A stretch of DNA of 64,000 bases from Sutterella wadsworthensis 2_1_59BFAA (GTDB lineage Bacteria; Pseudomonadota; Gammaproteobacteria; Burkholderiales; Burkholderiaceae_F): contig NZ_JH815514.1 of assembly GCF_000297775.1 (NCBI RefSeq), positions 76,215-140,214 of the forward strand, written 5' to 3'. A program made the translations under genes and the position numbers. Below are positions 43,234 through 51,880 of the stretch, in pieces (position 1 is the stretch's first letter; each line of letters opens with the position of its first letter). The notes under the pieces are model-generated. The model made no database searches, was not told the DNA's origin, and saw only the letters and a list, made by a program, of their open reading frames with translations.

Positions 43234-44562
43234 TCAGTCCAGAAGTTGTCCGCCAAGCGAATGCGGATACACATCCGTCACTTTAACACGCACCATCGTG
43301 TCCACAAGCGAAAGCGGTCCCTCGAAGTTCACGATGCGGTTGTTGTCCGTGCGGGCCATGAGGAAGCCCTCGCCCTTGCGCGCGGGGCCGAGCACGAGCA
43401 CGCGCTGCTCGGTGCCGAGCATGCTCTCGCTGATGCGGGTCGCGTTCGCGTCGATCGTCGCCTGCAGGCGCTGCAGGCGCGCAAGCTTCACGTCATAGGG
43501 CGTGTCGTCGGGAAGACGGGCGGCGGGCGTGCCGGGACGCGGGCTGTAGATGAAGGAGAAGCTGGCGTCGAAGCCCACTTCCTCGACGAGCTTCATCGTG
43601 TCCTCGAAGTCCTCGGCGGTTTCACCGGGGAAGCCCACGATGAAGTCGGTCGCGATCGAGATGTCGGGACGAAGCTCTCGGAGCTTCCTCGTGATCTCGA
43701 CGTACTCGGCGGCGGTGTAGCCGCGCTTCATGGCGGCGAGCACGCGGTCGGAGCCCGCCTGCACGGGCAGGTGCACGTGGTTGACGAGCTTGGGCAGGCG
43801 GCCGTAGGCGTCGATGATGCGCTGGGAGAATTCACGCGGATGGCTCGTCGTGTAGCGGATGCGCTCGATGCCGTCGATTTCGGAGACGTAGTCAAGCAGC
43901 AGGGCGAAGTCCGCAATCGAGCCGTCGGGCATCTTGCCGCGATAGGCGTTCACGTTCTGGCCGAGAAGCGTCACTTCCCTGACGCCCTGATCGGCAAGCT
44001 GGGCGACCTCCATGAGGACGTCCACCATCGGGCGCGAGATCTCCTCGCCGCGGGTGTAGGGCACCACGCAGTAGGAGCAGTACTTCGAGCAGCCTTCCAT
44101 GATCGAGACGAAGGCGGCGGCGCCATGCGCCTTCGGGGCGGGCAGATGATCGAACTTCTCGATTTCGGGGAAGCTCACGTCGACCTGGGGACGGCCCGTC
44201 TCAACGCGGGCGCGAAGCATGTCGGGCAGACGATGCAGGGTCTGCGGTCCGAAGACCACGTCAACGCAGGGCGCGCGGCGGATGACGTTTTCGCCCTCCT
44301 GGCTCGCGACGCAGCCGCCCACGGCGATCAGCATGCCGGGACGCGTCTTCTTGACTTCGCGGATGCGGCCGAGGTCGGAGAAAGTCTTCTCCTGAGCCTT
44401 TTCACGAATGGAGCAGGTGTTGACGACGACCAGGTCGGCCTCCTCAAGCACGTCGGTGCGTTCATAGCCCATTTCGGCGTTGAGAAGGTCGGCGATGCGA
44501 CCGCTGTCGTAGTCGTTCATTTGGCAGCCGAAGCTGCGCAGATAGAGTTTCTTCGCTTGCAC
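43234..44562 (-). CDS. miaB: tRNA-2-methylthio-N6-dimethylallyladenosine synthase MiaB
   Basis: This 442-residue radical-SAM methylthiotransferase has an N-terminal UPF0004 domain ([28 protein letters not shown]) that holds the auxiliary cluster. The radical-SAM CxxxCxxC is in [18 protein letters not shown], and a C-terminal TRAM domain covers ~375-440. It modifies A37 of tRNAs reading UNN codons. It heads the miaB-ybeZ-ybeY-corC-lnt operon. A tRNA gene and its terminator lie upstream. Confidence 0.97.
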   Translation of the reverse strand: MQAKKLYLRSFGCQMNDYDSGRIADLLNAEMGYERTDVLEEADLVVVNTCSIREKAQEKTFSDLGRIREVKKTRPGMLIAVGGCVASQEGENVIRRAPCVDVVFGPQTLHRLPDMLRARVETGRPQVDVSFPEIEKFDHLPAPKAHGAAAFVSIMEGCSKYCSYCVVPYTRGEEISRPMVDVLMEVAQLADQGVREVTLLGQNVNAYRGKMPDGSIADFALLLDYVSEIDGIERIRYTTSHPREFSQRIIDAYGRLPKLVNHVHLPVQAGSDRVLAAMKRGYTAAEYVEITRKLRELRPDISIATDFIVGFPGETAEDFEDTMKLVEEVGFDASFSFIYSPRPGTPAARLPDDTPYDVKLARLQRLQATIDANATRISESMLGTEQRVLVLGPARKGEGFLMARTDNNRIVNFEGPLSLVDTMVRVKVTDVYPHSLGGQLLD

Positions 44563-44620
44563 GGTTTAGATCCGGGGACGATGTTTAGAGCCGCAGGACC
44601 ATGGCCTGCGGCCGGGAAAG

Positions 44621-44660
44621 AAAAAAGCCCCGCGCTTCAGTGGAGAAGGCGGGGCTTTTG
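44621..44660 (-). terminator. Terminator of tRNA-Met
   Basis: On the minus strand AAAAGCCCCGC / GCGGGGCTTTT is followed by more T residues. It lies a few bases beyond the tRNA 3' end and upstream of miaB. Confidence 0.92.
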
Positions 44661-44665
44661 AAATC

Positions 44666-44742
44666 TGGTGGCGCATCACGGACTCGAACCGCGGACACAA
44701 GGATTATGATTCCTCTGCTCTAACCGACTGAGCTAATGCGCC
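44666..44742 (-). tRNA. tRNA-Met (anticodon CAT), elongator type, CCA encoded
   Basis: The 77-nt minus-strand sequence folds into a cloverleaf: acceptor GGCGCAT / ATGCGCC, D-arm GCTC...GAGC, anticodon stem GAGGA / TCCTT with loop ATCATAA (anticodon CAT), T-arm with TTCGAGT, then ACCA. The intact first acceptor pair rules out an initiator tRNA. A CAT anticodon could also be the tRNA-Ile2 that is lysidine-modified by TilS. I favour Met because of the AGAGGAATCATAATCC arm I recall from other betaproteobacterial Met tRNAs. Confidence 0.93.
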
Positions 44743-44755
44743 GTTGAGGACTGAG

Positions 44756-44784
44756 ATTATGCAGCCTTCCCAATCCCCCGTCAA
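44756..44784 (-). promoter_or_regulatory. Sigma-70 promoter of tRNA-Met
   Basis: On the minus strand TTGACG (44779-44784) and CATAAT (44756-44761) are separated by exactly 17 bp. The predicted start lies just before the mature tRNA end. This gives the tRNA its own promoter in the gap after thiD; I see no terminator between thiD and it. Confidence 0.75.
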
Positions 44785-44801
44785 GGAGGCGTTACAAATT
44801 T

Positions 44802-45641
44802 TTACACCCTCTCCTTCCAGAGGCGCCAGAAGTGGTTCGTGGGACCGTGGCCGTGGCCGACGTCGAGCTCGCCTGCGTGTCGGACGGCGCCCGTCAGGTA
44901 CTCCTTGGCGCGGCGGCAGGCCTCGGGCACGTCGACCGACTGCGGCAGGAAGGCCGCGATGGCGGACGAAAGCGTGCAGCCCGTGCCGTGCGTGTTCTTC
45001 GTCGGTACGCGGGGAGCCGTGAAGGGAACCGAGACGACGTTGTTGAAGAGCAGGTCGTAGGCGGACTCGCCCTCAAGATGGCCGCCCTTGAGATAGACCC
45101 AGGCGTTTCGACGCCCGAGGAGCTTCCAGAGCTCGCGGGCGACTTCGGGGAACTCCTCCTCCGTCACGTCCTCTTCTCGTCCGAGAAGGCACATGGCTTC
45201 GGGCAGGTTGGGCGTGATGATGGTGGCGAGCGGCAGGAGCCTCTCCTTCAAGGCGTCGACGGCGTCAGCCGCAAGCAGCCGGCTGCCGCCCTTGGCGACC
45301 ATGACGGGGTCGAGCACCACGAAGCGGGGCTTGCGGCGCACGAGCGCGTCGGCCACCGTCTCGATCTGCTCGACCGTGCCGAGCATGCCGATCTTGACCG
45401 CGTCGATGCGAACGTCGTCAAAGAGCGTGTCGATCTGCTCCTTGAGGAAGGTCGCGGGCACGGGCATGACGCCCGTGACGGTCTGCGTGTTCTGAGCGGT
45501 CAGGGCCGCGATGACGCCGCAGGCATAGGCGCCGCAGGCGCTCATGGCCTTGACGTCGGCGAGAACGCCCGCACCGCCCGAGGGGTCCACCCCCGCGATG
45601 CTTACGACGTTAGGGATGCTGTTTTCTGTGCCTTCTGCCAC
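44802..45641 (-). CDS. thiD: Hydroxymethylpyrimidine/phosphomethylpyrimidine kinase
   Basis: This 279-residue ribokinase-fold enzyme phosphorylates HMP and HMP-P in thiamine synthesis. It shows SIAGVDPSGGAGVLADVKAM at the N-terminus, ALTAQNTQTV, and the catalytic region KNTHGTGCTLSSAIAAFL with the anion-hole GTGC. The start overlaps the end of waaA by 40 bp, so it rides on the LPS operon. There is no TPP riboswitch and no other thi gene in the window. Confidence 0.95.
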   Translation of the reverse strand: MAEGTENSIPNVVSIAGVDPSGGAGVLADVKAMSACGAYACGVIAALTAQNTQTVTGVMPVPATFLKEQIDTLFDDVRIDAVKIGMLGTVEQIETVADALVRRKPRFVVLDPVMVAKGGSRLLAADAVDALKERLLPLATIITPNLPEAMCLLGREEDVTEEEFPEVARELWKLLGRRNAWVYLKGGHLEGESAYDLLFNNVVSVPFTAPRVPTKNTHGTGCTLSSAIAAFLPQSVDVPEACRRAKEYLTGAVRHAGELDVGHGHGPTNHFWRLWKERV

Positions 45642-46915
45642 AAGACCTCCAATATCGTCATCATTCGCTGAGTCGCGCCCGCATACTGCCTCGAAAAGCC
45701 GAGGGCAGCCTCGCTCGCGCTCACGCGGGTTTCGGGAACGTCAAGCCAGTGCTCGAACCGGTCGAGTGCCTCCTCGGGAGTCTCGACCTGCACCATGGCG
45801 CCGGCGGACAGGCCGTCGCGGATGACCTTCTGAAAGTTGAAGATGGACGGTCCCACGACGATGGGCGAGCCTGCAAGCGCGGGCTCGATCACGTTCTGGG
45901 AGCCGTGGTTCTGAAAGGATCCGCCCATGGCCGTCATGTCGGCCAGAGCGCAGTAGAAGCTCATTTCGCCCATGCTGTCGCCGAGCACGACGTCGGTGTC
46001 GGCGGGCACGTCGGCGGGCTCCGCAATCTGCGAGCGGCGGCAGACCTTGAGGCCTGCGCCGGTGAGCGTGCGGAAGACCTCGTCGAAGCGCTGCGGATGA
46101 CGCGGCACCAGCCAGAACTGCGCACGCCTGAGAAGTTCGGGACGGGTGGCCATGGCCTTCGCAAACAGCACCTCCTCGCCCTGACGGGTCGAGGCGATGA
46201 GCGCGACGGGGCGGCTGAGCGACGCCTTCCAGGCACGCGCGGCGGCCTCCTGGGAGGCGTTCGGACGGATATCGAACTTGACGCTGCCGCAGACGGTGAC
46301 GTTGCGTCCGCCAAGGCTCTCAAGACGCTCCTTGTCCTCCTCGCTCTGCGCGAGGATGGCCGTGAAGCTGCCGAAGGCGGGGCCCATCACGTCGAGGAAC
46401 TTCTCGGCCTGAGCGCGGGACTTCTCGCTTTCGCGCGCATTGGCAAGCACCATCGGCACGCCGCACCGCTTGGCCTCGCTCATGAGGTTCGGCCACACCT
46501 CGGTCTCCATGATGATGCCGATCGTGGGCTGGGTCTGGCGGAAGAACTTCTCGACGGCATACGGCGCGTCGTAGGGCAGATAGCACTGATGGATGCGGTC
46601 GGGCGCAAGCGCCACAAGCTTAGCGCCGGCCTCGCGACCCGTCGGCGTCATGTGCGTGAGCAGCACGTCGCACTCAGGCCAGCGCTCGAGAACCGCCTCG
46701 AGCAGCGGCTTAGCGGCATTCGTCTCGCCCACGCTCACGGCGTGGATCCAGACGCGCGGACGCCCCGTCTTGAGCGGAAAGCTCGACCAGGCGAAGCGCT
46801 CGTCCCAGAACTGGCGGTAAGCGGGCTGGCGGCGGGAGCGCCACATCAGATAAAGACTGGCGAGCGGGAGCGCAACGACGCTCACCGCCCTGTACATGGA
46901 CGGAGTGATTCTCAC
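45602..46915 (-). CDS. waaA: 3-deoxy-D-manno-octulosonic acid transferase (Kdo transferase)
   Basis: This 437-residue GT30 membrane-anchored enzyme transfers Kdo to lipid IVA. An N-terminal hydrophobic anchor (VSVVALPLASLYLMW) is followed by RPRVWIHAVSVGETNAAKPLLEAV, with the catalytic Glu in SVGE, and TLTGAG/GDSMGEMSFYCALAD towards the CMP-Kdo site. The frame is open far upstream, but GTG 46915 forms a GTGA overlap with the waaC stop and has GGGAG before it, so I place the start there. Confidence 0.94.
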   Translation of the reverse strand: MRITPSMYRAVSVVALPLASLYLMWRSRRQPAYRQFWDERFAWSSFPLKTGRPRVWIHAVSVGETNAAKPLLEAVLERWPECDVLLTHMTPTGREAGAKLVALAPDRIHQCYLPYDAPYAVEKFFRQTQPTIGIIMETEVWPNLMSEAKRCGVPMVLANARESEKSRAQAEKFLDVMGPAFGSFTAILAQSEEDKERLESLGGRNVTVCGSVKFDIRPNASQEAAARAWKASLSRPVALIASTRQGEEVLFAKAMATRPELLRRAQFWLVPRHPQRFDEVFRTLTGAGLKVCRRSQIAEPADVPADTDVVLGDSMGEMSFYCALADMTAMGGSFQNHGSQNVIEPALAGSPIVVGPSIFNFQKVIRDGLSAGAMVQVETPEEALDRFEHWLDVPETRVSASEAALGFSRQYAGATQRMMTILEVLWQKAQKTASLTS

Positions 46916-47874
46916 AAGCGTTCTCCCTGAACGGCGACGAGCGCCTTCCAAACCTCGTCGACGTCCGGACACTGTCCGATGCCGCCGAGGCTGCGCACGG
47001 GACCGTCCCCGACAAGCTTCAGGGTCTCGGTCGGCGTGGAGACGAAGATGCCGACGCTCGGACGACCGAGCGCCGCCCCGAGATGGGCAAGCCCCGTGTC
47101 GACGCCCACGACGCACTCGGCACGGGCCAGCGTGGCGGCCGTCGTCGCCAGAGTGGTCCTCGGAGCCACTTCGGCGCCGGGAATGGTCCTGACCAGACGC
47201 TCCACGCGCTCGCGCTCGACGTCGCTGCCCCAGAAGAGAACGCTTCTGAGGCCTGCGCCGGCGAACTTGCGGCCCAGATGCGTCCAGTACTCCTCGGGCC
47301 AGAGCTTTTCGTCACGGCTCGTATTGACGGCCAGCGCCGCATAGGGACCGGCGGGCTTCACGGACGGCTCCGCATTCGCCTGCAGGCCGAAGACGGGCCT
47401 TTCGGGATCGATCTCGTAGCCGAGAGCTTCGGCTGCGGCCATGCGGTAGCGGCGCACGGCGCCGAGCGATGCGGGCAGATCAAGCTTGCGGGCATAGGCG
47501 AGCGAGGCGATCGGCTCGCGGGCCGTGCCCCAGCTGTAGCCCGTGGCGGGAACGCCCGCCCAGCGGGCGACCATCGCCGAGCGCATCAGCCCCTGGATGT
47601 CGAGCACGACGTCGTAGTGTTCGGCGCGAAGCGCATTCTTCACGTCCGCCATTTCGGCTCGGACGGGACCCGAGAGAATGGCCTTGCGCCAGCGGCGGAA
47701 GGCCGTCACGTGAACCTTGGAGACTGCGGGGGCGAGCGTCGGAATGTCGCGGAAGCTCTCTTCCGCAACCCAGTGAAGCTCGGCCTCGGGCAGAGCCTGC
47801 CTGATGTCATGAGCCACGGGCAGCGCATGAATGATGTCGCCCATGGAGGAGGACTTGATGACGAGGATCTTCAA
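46912..47874 (-). CDS. waaC: LPS heptosyltransferase I
   Basis: This 320-residue GT9 glycosyltransferase adds the first L-glycero-D-manno-heptose to Kdo2-lipid A. The N-terminus MKILVIKSSSMGDIIHALP is diagnostic; Asp13 is the expected catalytic base. GVDTGLAHLGAALGRPSVGIF binds ADP-heptose. Its ATG directly abuts the pgi stop. The ADP-heptose donor is made by the operon at 50.9-53.9 kb. Confidence 0.95.
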   Translation of the reverse strand: MKILVIKSSSMGDIIHALPVAHDIRQALPEAELHWVAEESFRDIPTLAPAVSKVHVTAFRRWRKAILSGPVRAEMADVKNALRAEHYDVVLDIQGLMRSAMVARWAGVPATGYSWGTAREPIASLAYARKLDLPASLGAVRRYRMAAAEALGYEIDPERPVFGLQANAEPSVKPAGPYAALAVNTSRDEKLWPEEYWTHLGRKFAGAGLRSVLFWGSDVERERVERLVRTIPGAEVAPRTTLATTAATLARAECVVGVDTGLAHLGAALGRPSVGIFVSTPTETLKLVGDGPVRSLGGIGQCPDVDEVWKALVAVQGERL

Positions 47875-49329
47875 TTAAAACCTCACCTCTTCCGCAACTG
47901 CAGTCATCGGATCCTCGCCACGTTCAGCGCGCTTGCTCAGGCGCTTGCCAAGCTCGACGCCGGGCTGGTCGAAGGGGTTGATGCCGAAGAGCGTGCCGAG
48001 CATCGTCGTCTTGTGCTCGTACATGGCCATGAGCGCGCCGAGGCGGCGCGGCGTCACGGCGTCCATCACGATGGCTGAGACGGCGTTGAAGCAGGGATTG
48101 TCGGGATCGCGCATGATGAGCGCCTCGGCCTGAGCTCGGGCGTTGGCGAGCAGCACGCGGTAGTGCTCCGCATAGCGGTGGCCGGGCATCTCGCTCCAGA
48201 GGAGATCGATGCTGGCGCGGCCCGTGCCTTCGCGAAGCCACTGGTAGAAGCTGTGCTGGGCCTCGTTGCCGTTTGCGCCCCAGACGGCCTGGCCGGTCCT
48301 GCCGGGGATGCGGCGGCCGTCAGGCGTGTGGTTCTTGCCGAGCGACTCCATCTCGAGCTGCTGCAGCCAGGGCACGATCACGCGCAGGCGCTCGTCGTAG
48401 GGCAGCACGCAGTGCGTGCTGATCTCGAGGCGGTTGGCGTTCCAGAACGCAATCATGGCCAGCGTCGCGGGAAGGTTCTTCTCAAGCGGCGCCGTCAGCG
48501 AGTGGCGGTCCATTTCGGCCGCGCCCTGCAGGAACTCGAGGAAAACCTCGGGCCCGAGAGAGAGTGCGAGCGGCAGGCCCACTGCGCCCCAGACGGAGAA
48601 TCGGCCGCCGACCCAGTCCCACATGCGGAAGAAGTTCTCCTCGGGCAGGCACATCTGGGCGGCCGCGTCGGGGTTGGCCGAGACGACCACCATGTGGTGC
48701 GCACGGTCCGTGCCCACGATGCCGTGGTTGAGCAGCCACTGGTCGACGGCTGCGGCGTTGACGAGCGTCTCGCGGGTGCCGAAGCTCTTCGAGGAGACGA
48801 CGACGAGGGTCGTCAGCGGATTGCAGACGTCGAGAATGCGCTCAAGGAGCACGCCGTCGACGGTGGAGAGAAAATGGACGCGGATCTTCGGATTGGAGGG
48901 ACGAAGCGCATGGTAGACCGCGTGCGGCCCCATGTCGGAGCCGCCGATGCCGACGTTGATCACGTCGGTGATGCGGTCACCCCTGCAGCCGAGGCGGATG
49001 CCCTCGCGCACCTGGCGCGCGAAGTCGAGCATGCGGCGACGCTCGCGGTCGACCTCGGCGAACTTCGGCGCACCGGCCGAGAAGGATCGCAGCGAAGTGT
49101 GAAGCGCTGCGCGCCCTTCGCTCGGATTGACGATCTCGCCCGCCATCATGCGGCGGTGCGCCTCCTCGACGCCGCGCGTGCGGCAGTGGTCGACAAGGCG
49201 CTTGAGGTCCTCGCCCGTCAGGCGCTGGCGGGAGATGTCAAGGCGGATCCCGCAGGCGGTCACCATGGTGTCCACGCCTGCGCTGTCGCGCAGGAAGGGA
49301 AGCAGGGTCCAGTTGTTCGAATCAGTCAT
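47875..49329 (-). CDS. pgi: Glucose-6-phosphate isomerase
   Basis: This 484-residue enzyme interconverts glucose-6-P and fructose-6-P. It shows NVGIGGSDMGPHAVYHAL, VVSSKSFGTRETLVNA, GGRFSVWGAVGLPLAL (PGI signature 1), and a C-terminal GINPFDQPGVELGKRL (signature 2). It lies between the phosphohexomutase gene (24 bp upstream) and waaC, so here it probably supplies sugar phosphates for LPS as well as central metabolism. Confidence 0.96.
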   Translation of the reverse strand: MTDSNNWTLLPFLRDSAGVDTMVTACGIRLDISRQRLTGEDLKRLVDHCRTRGVEEAHRRMMAGEIVNPSEGRAALHTSLRSFSAGAPKFAEVDRERRRMLDFARQVREGIRLGCRGDRITDVINVGIGGSDMGPHAVYHALRPSNPKIRVHFLSTVDGVLLERILDVCNPLTTLVVVSSKSFGTRETLVNAAAVDQWLLNHGIVGTDRAHHMVVVSANPDAAAQMCLPEENFFRMWDWVGGRFSVWGAVGLPLALSLGPEVFLEFLQGAAEMDRHSLTAPLEKNLPATLAMIAFWNANRLEISTHCVLPYDERLRVIVPWLQQLEMESLGKNHTPDGRRIPGRTGQAVWGANGNEAQHSFYQWLREGTGRASIDLLWSEMPGHRYAEHYRVLLANARAQAEALIMRDPDNPCFNAVSAIVMDAVTPRRLGALMAMYEHKTTMLGTLFGINPFDQPGVELGKRLSKRAERGEDPMTAVAEEVRF

Positions 49330-49353
49330 GAGGAAAATTCCTGACGCGGTCTA

Positions 49354-50736
49354 TCAGAAGGGAAGCTCAAGCGACGGCTCGACCTTGAGCAGCACCTCCG
49401 CAAAGGTCTTCTTGATGCGCTCGAGCGCCTCGGGCGTGTCGCCTTCGAGACGAAGCACGACGACCGGCGTCGTGTTGGAGGAGCGGGCGAGCGCGAAGCC
49501 GTCGTTCCACTCGACGCGCACGCCGTCGATCGTGATCACGTCAAGCGCGTCGTCAAAGCGGGCCTCCTTCTGCAGGCGGGCGATGAAGGCCTTGTTCTCG
49601 CCTTCGGCCATGCGGATCTGCAGTTCGGGCGTGTTGACGGCGCTCGGGAGCGCTTCAAGCGCGGCGGACGGATCCGCCTCGCGGGAAAGGATTTCAAGGA
49701 TGCGGGCGCCGGCATAAACGCCGTCGTCAAAGCCGGGCCAGCGGCCGTCGTTGAAGAAGAGATGGCCCGACATCTCGCCCGCGAACGGAGCGCCCGTCTC
49801 GCGCAGCTTGGCCTTGACGAGAGAGTGGCCCGTGCAGCTGATCGTCGGGACGCCGCCGCAGGCTTCGATCCAGGGCACCAGACGGCGCGTGCACTTGACG
49901 TCGTAGACGATCTGGGCGCCGGGATGATGCGCAAGGATGTCCTTCGCAAAGAGCATCATCTGACGGTCGGGATAAATGATCTCGCCCGACTTCGTCACGA
50001 CGCCGAGGCGGTCGCCGTCGCCGTCGAAGGCGAGGCCGAGCTCGATGCCGTCCTTGAGAACCGCCTTCTTGAGGTCCTCGAGATTGGCGGGCTTGGAGGG
50101 ATCGGGATGATGGTTCGGGAAGGTGCCGTCAACGTCCGTGAAGAGTTCGGTCACCTCGCAGCCAAGGGACTTGAAGAGCCTGGCGGCGACGGGGCCGGCG
50201 ACGCCGTTGCCCGCATCGATCGCAATGCGCATTGAGCGCTCGAGGCGCACGTCGGAAAGGACGCGCTCGAGATAGGCGGGCACCACGTCCTCACGGCGGA
50301 TCGTGCCCGGCACCTCGGCCGTGCGCCAGTCCTCGTTCCGGATGCGGGCGAGAATGCCCTGAATCTGGTCGGCGAAGAGCGTGATGCCGCCGATCATCAT
50401 CTTGAGGCCGTTGTATTCGGGCGGATTGTGCGAGCCGGTCACGGCGACGCCCGTGCCGTTGCCGAAGTGGACGGTGGCGAAGTAGAGAACGGGCGTCGGC
50501 ACCATGCCGATGTCGATGACGTCCACGCCTGCGGAAGTGATGCCCTCCATCAGGGCGCCCGCGAGCCTCTCGCCCGACAGGCGGCCGTCGCGGCCGACGC
50601 AGAACGAGGTCCTGCCGGCCTCGTGCGCCATCGTGCCGAGCACCCGGCCGATCTGGCGGACGGCATCCTCCGTCAAAGTCTTGTCAACAATGCCGCGAAT
50701 GTCATAAGCCTTAAAAATAGAGGCGTCGGGCGCCAT
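49354..50736 (-). CDS. Phosphomannomutase/phosphoglucomutase (AlgC-like)
   Basis: This 460-residue alpha-D-phosphohexomutase starts MAPDASIFKAYDIRGIV. The phosphoserine loop is AVTGSHNPPEYNG, the metal loop LAFDGDGDRLG, and the sugar-binding loop FAGEMSGHLFF; the order and length match the dual-specificity PMM/PGM AlgC. It makes glucose-1-P or mannose-1-P for envelope sugars, consistent with galU and galE in this window. GAGGAGAG fixes the ATG at 50736. It is the first gene of the pgm-pgi-waaC-waaA-thiD operon. I leave the symbol blank because family members are variously named. Confidence 0.94.
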   Translation of the reverse strand: MAPDASIFKAYDIRGIVDKTLTEDAVRQIGRVLGTMAHEAGRTSFCVGRDGRLSGERLAGALMEGITSAGVDVIDIGMVPTPVLYFATVHFGNGTGVAVTGSHNPPEYNGLKMMIGGITLFADQIQGILARIRNEDWRTAEVPGTIRREDVVPAYLERVLSDVRLERSMRIAIDAGNGVAGPVAARLFKSLGCEVTELFTDVDGTFPNHHPDPSKPANLEDLKKAVLKDGIELGLAFDGDGDRLGVVTKSGEIIYPDRQMMLFAKDILAHHPGAQIVYDVKCTRRLVPWIEACGGVPTISCTGHSLVKAKLRETGAPFAGEMSGHLFFNDGRWPGFDDGVYAGARILEILSREADPSAALEALPSAVNTPELQIRMAEGENKAFIARLQKEARFDDALDVITIDGVRVEWNDGFALARSSNTTPVVVLRLEGDTPEALERIKKTFAEVLLKVEPSLELPF

Positions 50737-50760
50737 AATTTCTCTCCTCGTATTAGTCCG

Positions 50761-50833
50761 CAGGCGCTGGAACGGGGCCTGCGCCTGCTTCAGGTAATTA
50801 GATAATTGTAGCCAATCGGTGACTTCCGCCCAA
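50761..50833 (-). promoter_or_regulatory. Promoter and leader hairpin of the pgm-pgi-waaC-waaA-thiD operon
   Basis: On the minus strand TTGGGC (50828-50833) and TACAAT (50805-50810) are 17 bp apart. The ~65-nt leader contains the inverted repeat CAGGCGC (50761-50767) / GCGCCTG (50781-50787). The same gap holds a plus-strand TACAAT at 50894-50899, a candidate -10 for hldA without a clear -35. Confidence 0.5.
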
Positions 50834-50947
50834 AACCCGATTGCAACCGTTGGCAAACGCACGGCCGCGCCGACGCGAGGGCCCGCCAACCATTACAATC
50901 AGGGCACGTCTACCACCATGGCGGCCGTTGCGCCGCCCGCAAGTTTT

Positions 50948-51868
50948 ATGGACAAACAGACTCTTTCCAAAGCCCGCGTTCTCGTGACGGGCGATGCCAT
51001 GCTGGACCGCTACTGGTTTGGCGACGCCGAACGCATCTCCCCCGAAGCGCCGGTTCCCGTTGTGCGCATCAGCCGCACCGAAGAGCGCCTCGGCGGCGCG
51101 GCCAACGTCGCGGTCAACATCGCCAGCGTCGGCGGCCGCTCCTCCCTGCTCTGCGTCGTCGGCAACGACGAACCCGGCCGCACGCTCGAACGCTTTGCGC
51201 GCGAACAGGGCATCACGCCGCACTTCCAGTTCGACGAATCGCTCGACACGACCGTCAAGCTGCGCGTCGTGGCCCGCCAACAGCAGATGCTTCGCTGCGA
51301 CTTCGAGTCGCATCCCGCCGAGGAGGTCCTCAACAAGCACCTCGACAAGTTCCGCGCCCTGCTCGCCGAACACGACGCCCTGATTCTCTCCGATTACGGC
51401 AAGGGCGGCCTCTCCCACATCGTCTCCATGATCGCCATGGCGCGCGATGCGGGCATCCCCGTCCTCATCGATCCCAAGGGCGACGACTACTCGCGCTACC
51501 GCGGCGCCACGATGCTCACGCCCAACCGCTCCGAACTCCGCCAGGTCGTCGGCTCCTGGAGGACCGAGGAGGAGCTCACCGCCAAGGCCCAGGGCCTGCG
51601 CGCCGAGCTCGGCCTCAAGTACCTCCTCCTCACCCGCAGCGAGGAAGGCATGACCCTTTACTTTGAAGGCGGCCAGATCACCGTGCCCACTCAGGCGCGC
51701 GAGGTCTACGACGTCTCGGGCGCGGGCGACACCGTCATCGCCATCCTCGCCACCATGCTCGCCACGGGCATGACCGTCGAGGAAGCCGTCCGCACGGCCA
51801 ACCGTGCCGCCGGCGTGGTCGTCGGCAAGCTCGGCACCGCCACCGTTTCTTATGAAGAACTCTTTTAA
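50948..51868 (+). CDS. hldA: D-glycero-beta-D-manno-heptose-7-phosphate kinase (HldE kinase half as a separate gene)
   Basis: This 306-residue PfkB-family kinase shows VTGDAMLDRYWFGDAERISPEAPVPVVR, GGAANVAVNIASVG, and the C-terminal anion hole DVSGAGDTVIAILA. It phosphorylates heptose-7-P at C1 to the bisphosphate. In E. coli this activity is fused to the adenylyltransferase as HldE; here they are separate genes. The ATG at 50948 lacks a strong ribosome site, and an in-frame ATG at 50918 is an alternative that adds ten residues. It heads the hldA-hldD-gmhB-hldC operon. Confidence 0.94.
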   Translation: MDKQTLSKARVLVTGDAMLDRYWFGDAERISPEAPVPVVRISRTEERLGGAANVAVNIASVGGRSSLLCVVGNDEPGRTLERFAREQGITPHFQFDESLDTTVKLRVVARQQQMLRCDFESHPAEEVLNKHLDKFRALLAEHDALILSDYGKGGLSHIVSMIAMARDAGIPVLIDPKGDDYSRYRGATMLTPNRSELRQVVGSWRTEEELTAKAQGLRAELGLKYLLLTRSEEGMTLYFEGGQITVPTQAREVYDVSGAGDTVIAILATMLATGMTVEEAVRTANRAAGVVVGKLGTATVSYEELF

Positions 51869-51880
51869 GGATTGACTGCC

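Noticed and set aside
44666..44742. tRNA-Ile2 (lysidine) instead of tRNA-Met
   Set aside because: The CAT anticodon allows it, but the anticodon arm looks more like elongator Met tRNAs as I remember them. A genome-wide tRNA set would settle it.
44742..45660. TPP riboswitch for thiD
   Set aside because: thiD begins inside waaA, leaving no leader, and no THI-box pattern is visible.
46915..47116. Longer waaA protein starting inside waaC
   Set aside because: The extra ~67 residues are Arg-rich shadow sequence. The GTGA overlap with a ribosome site at 46915 is a normal start.
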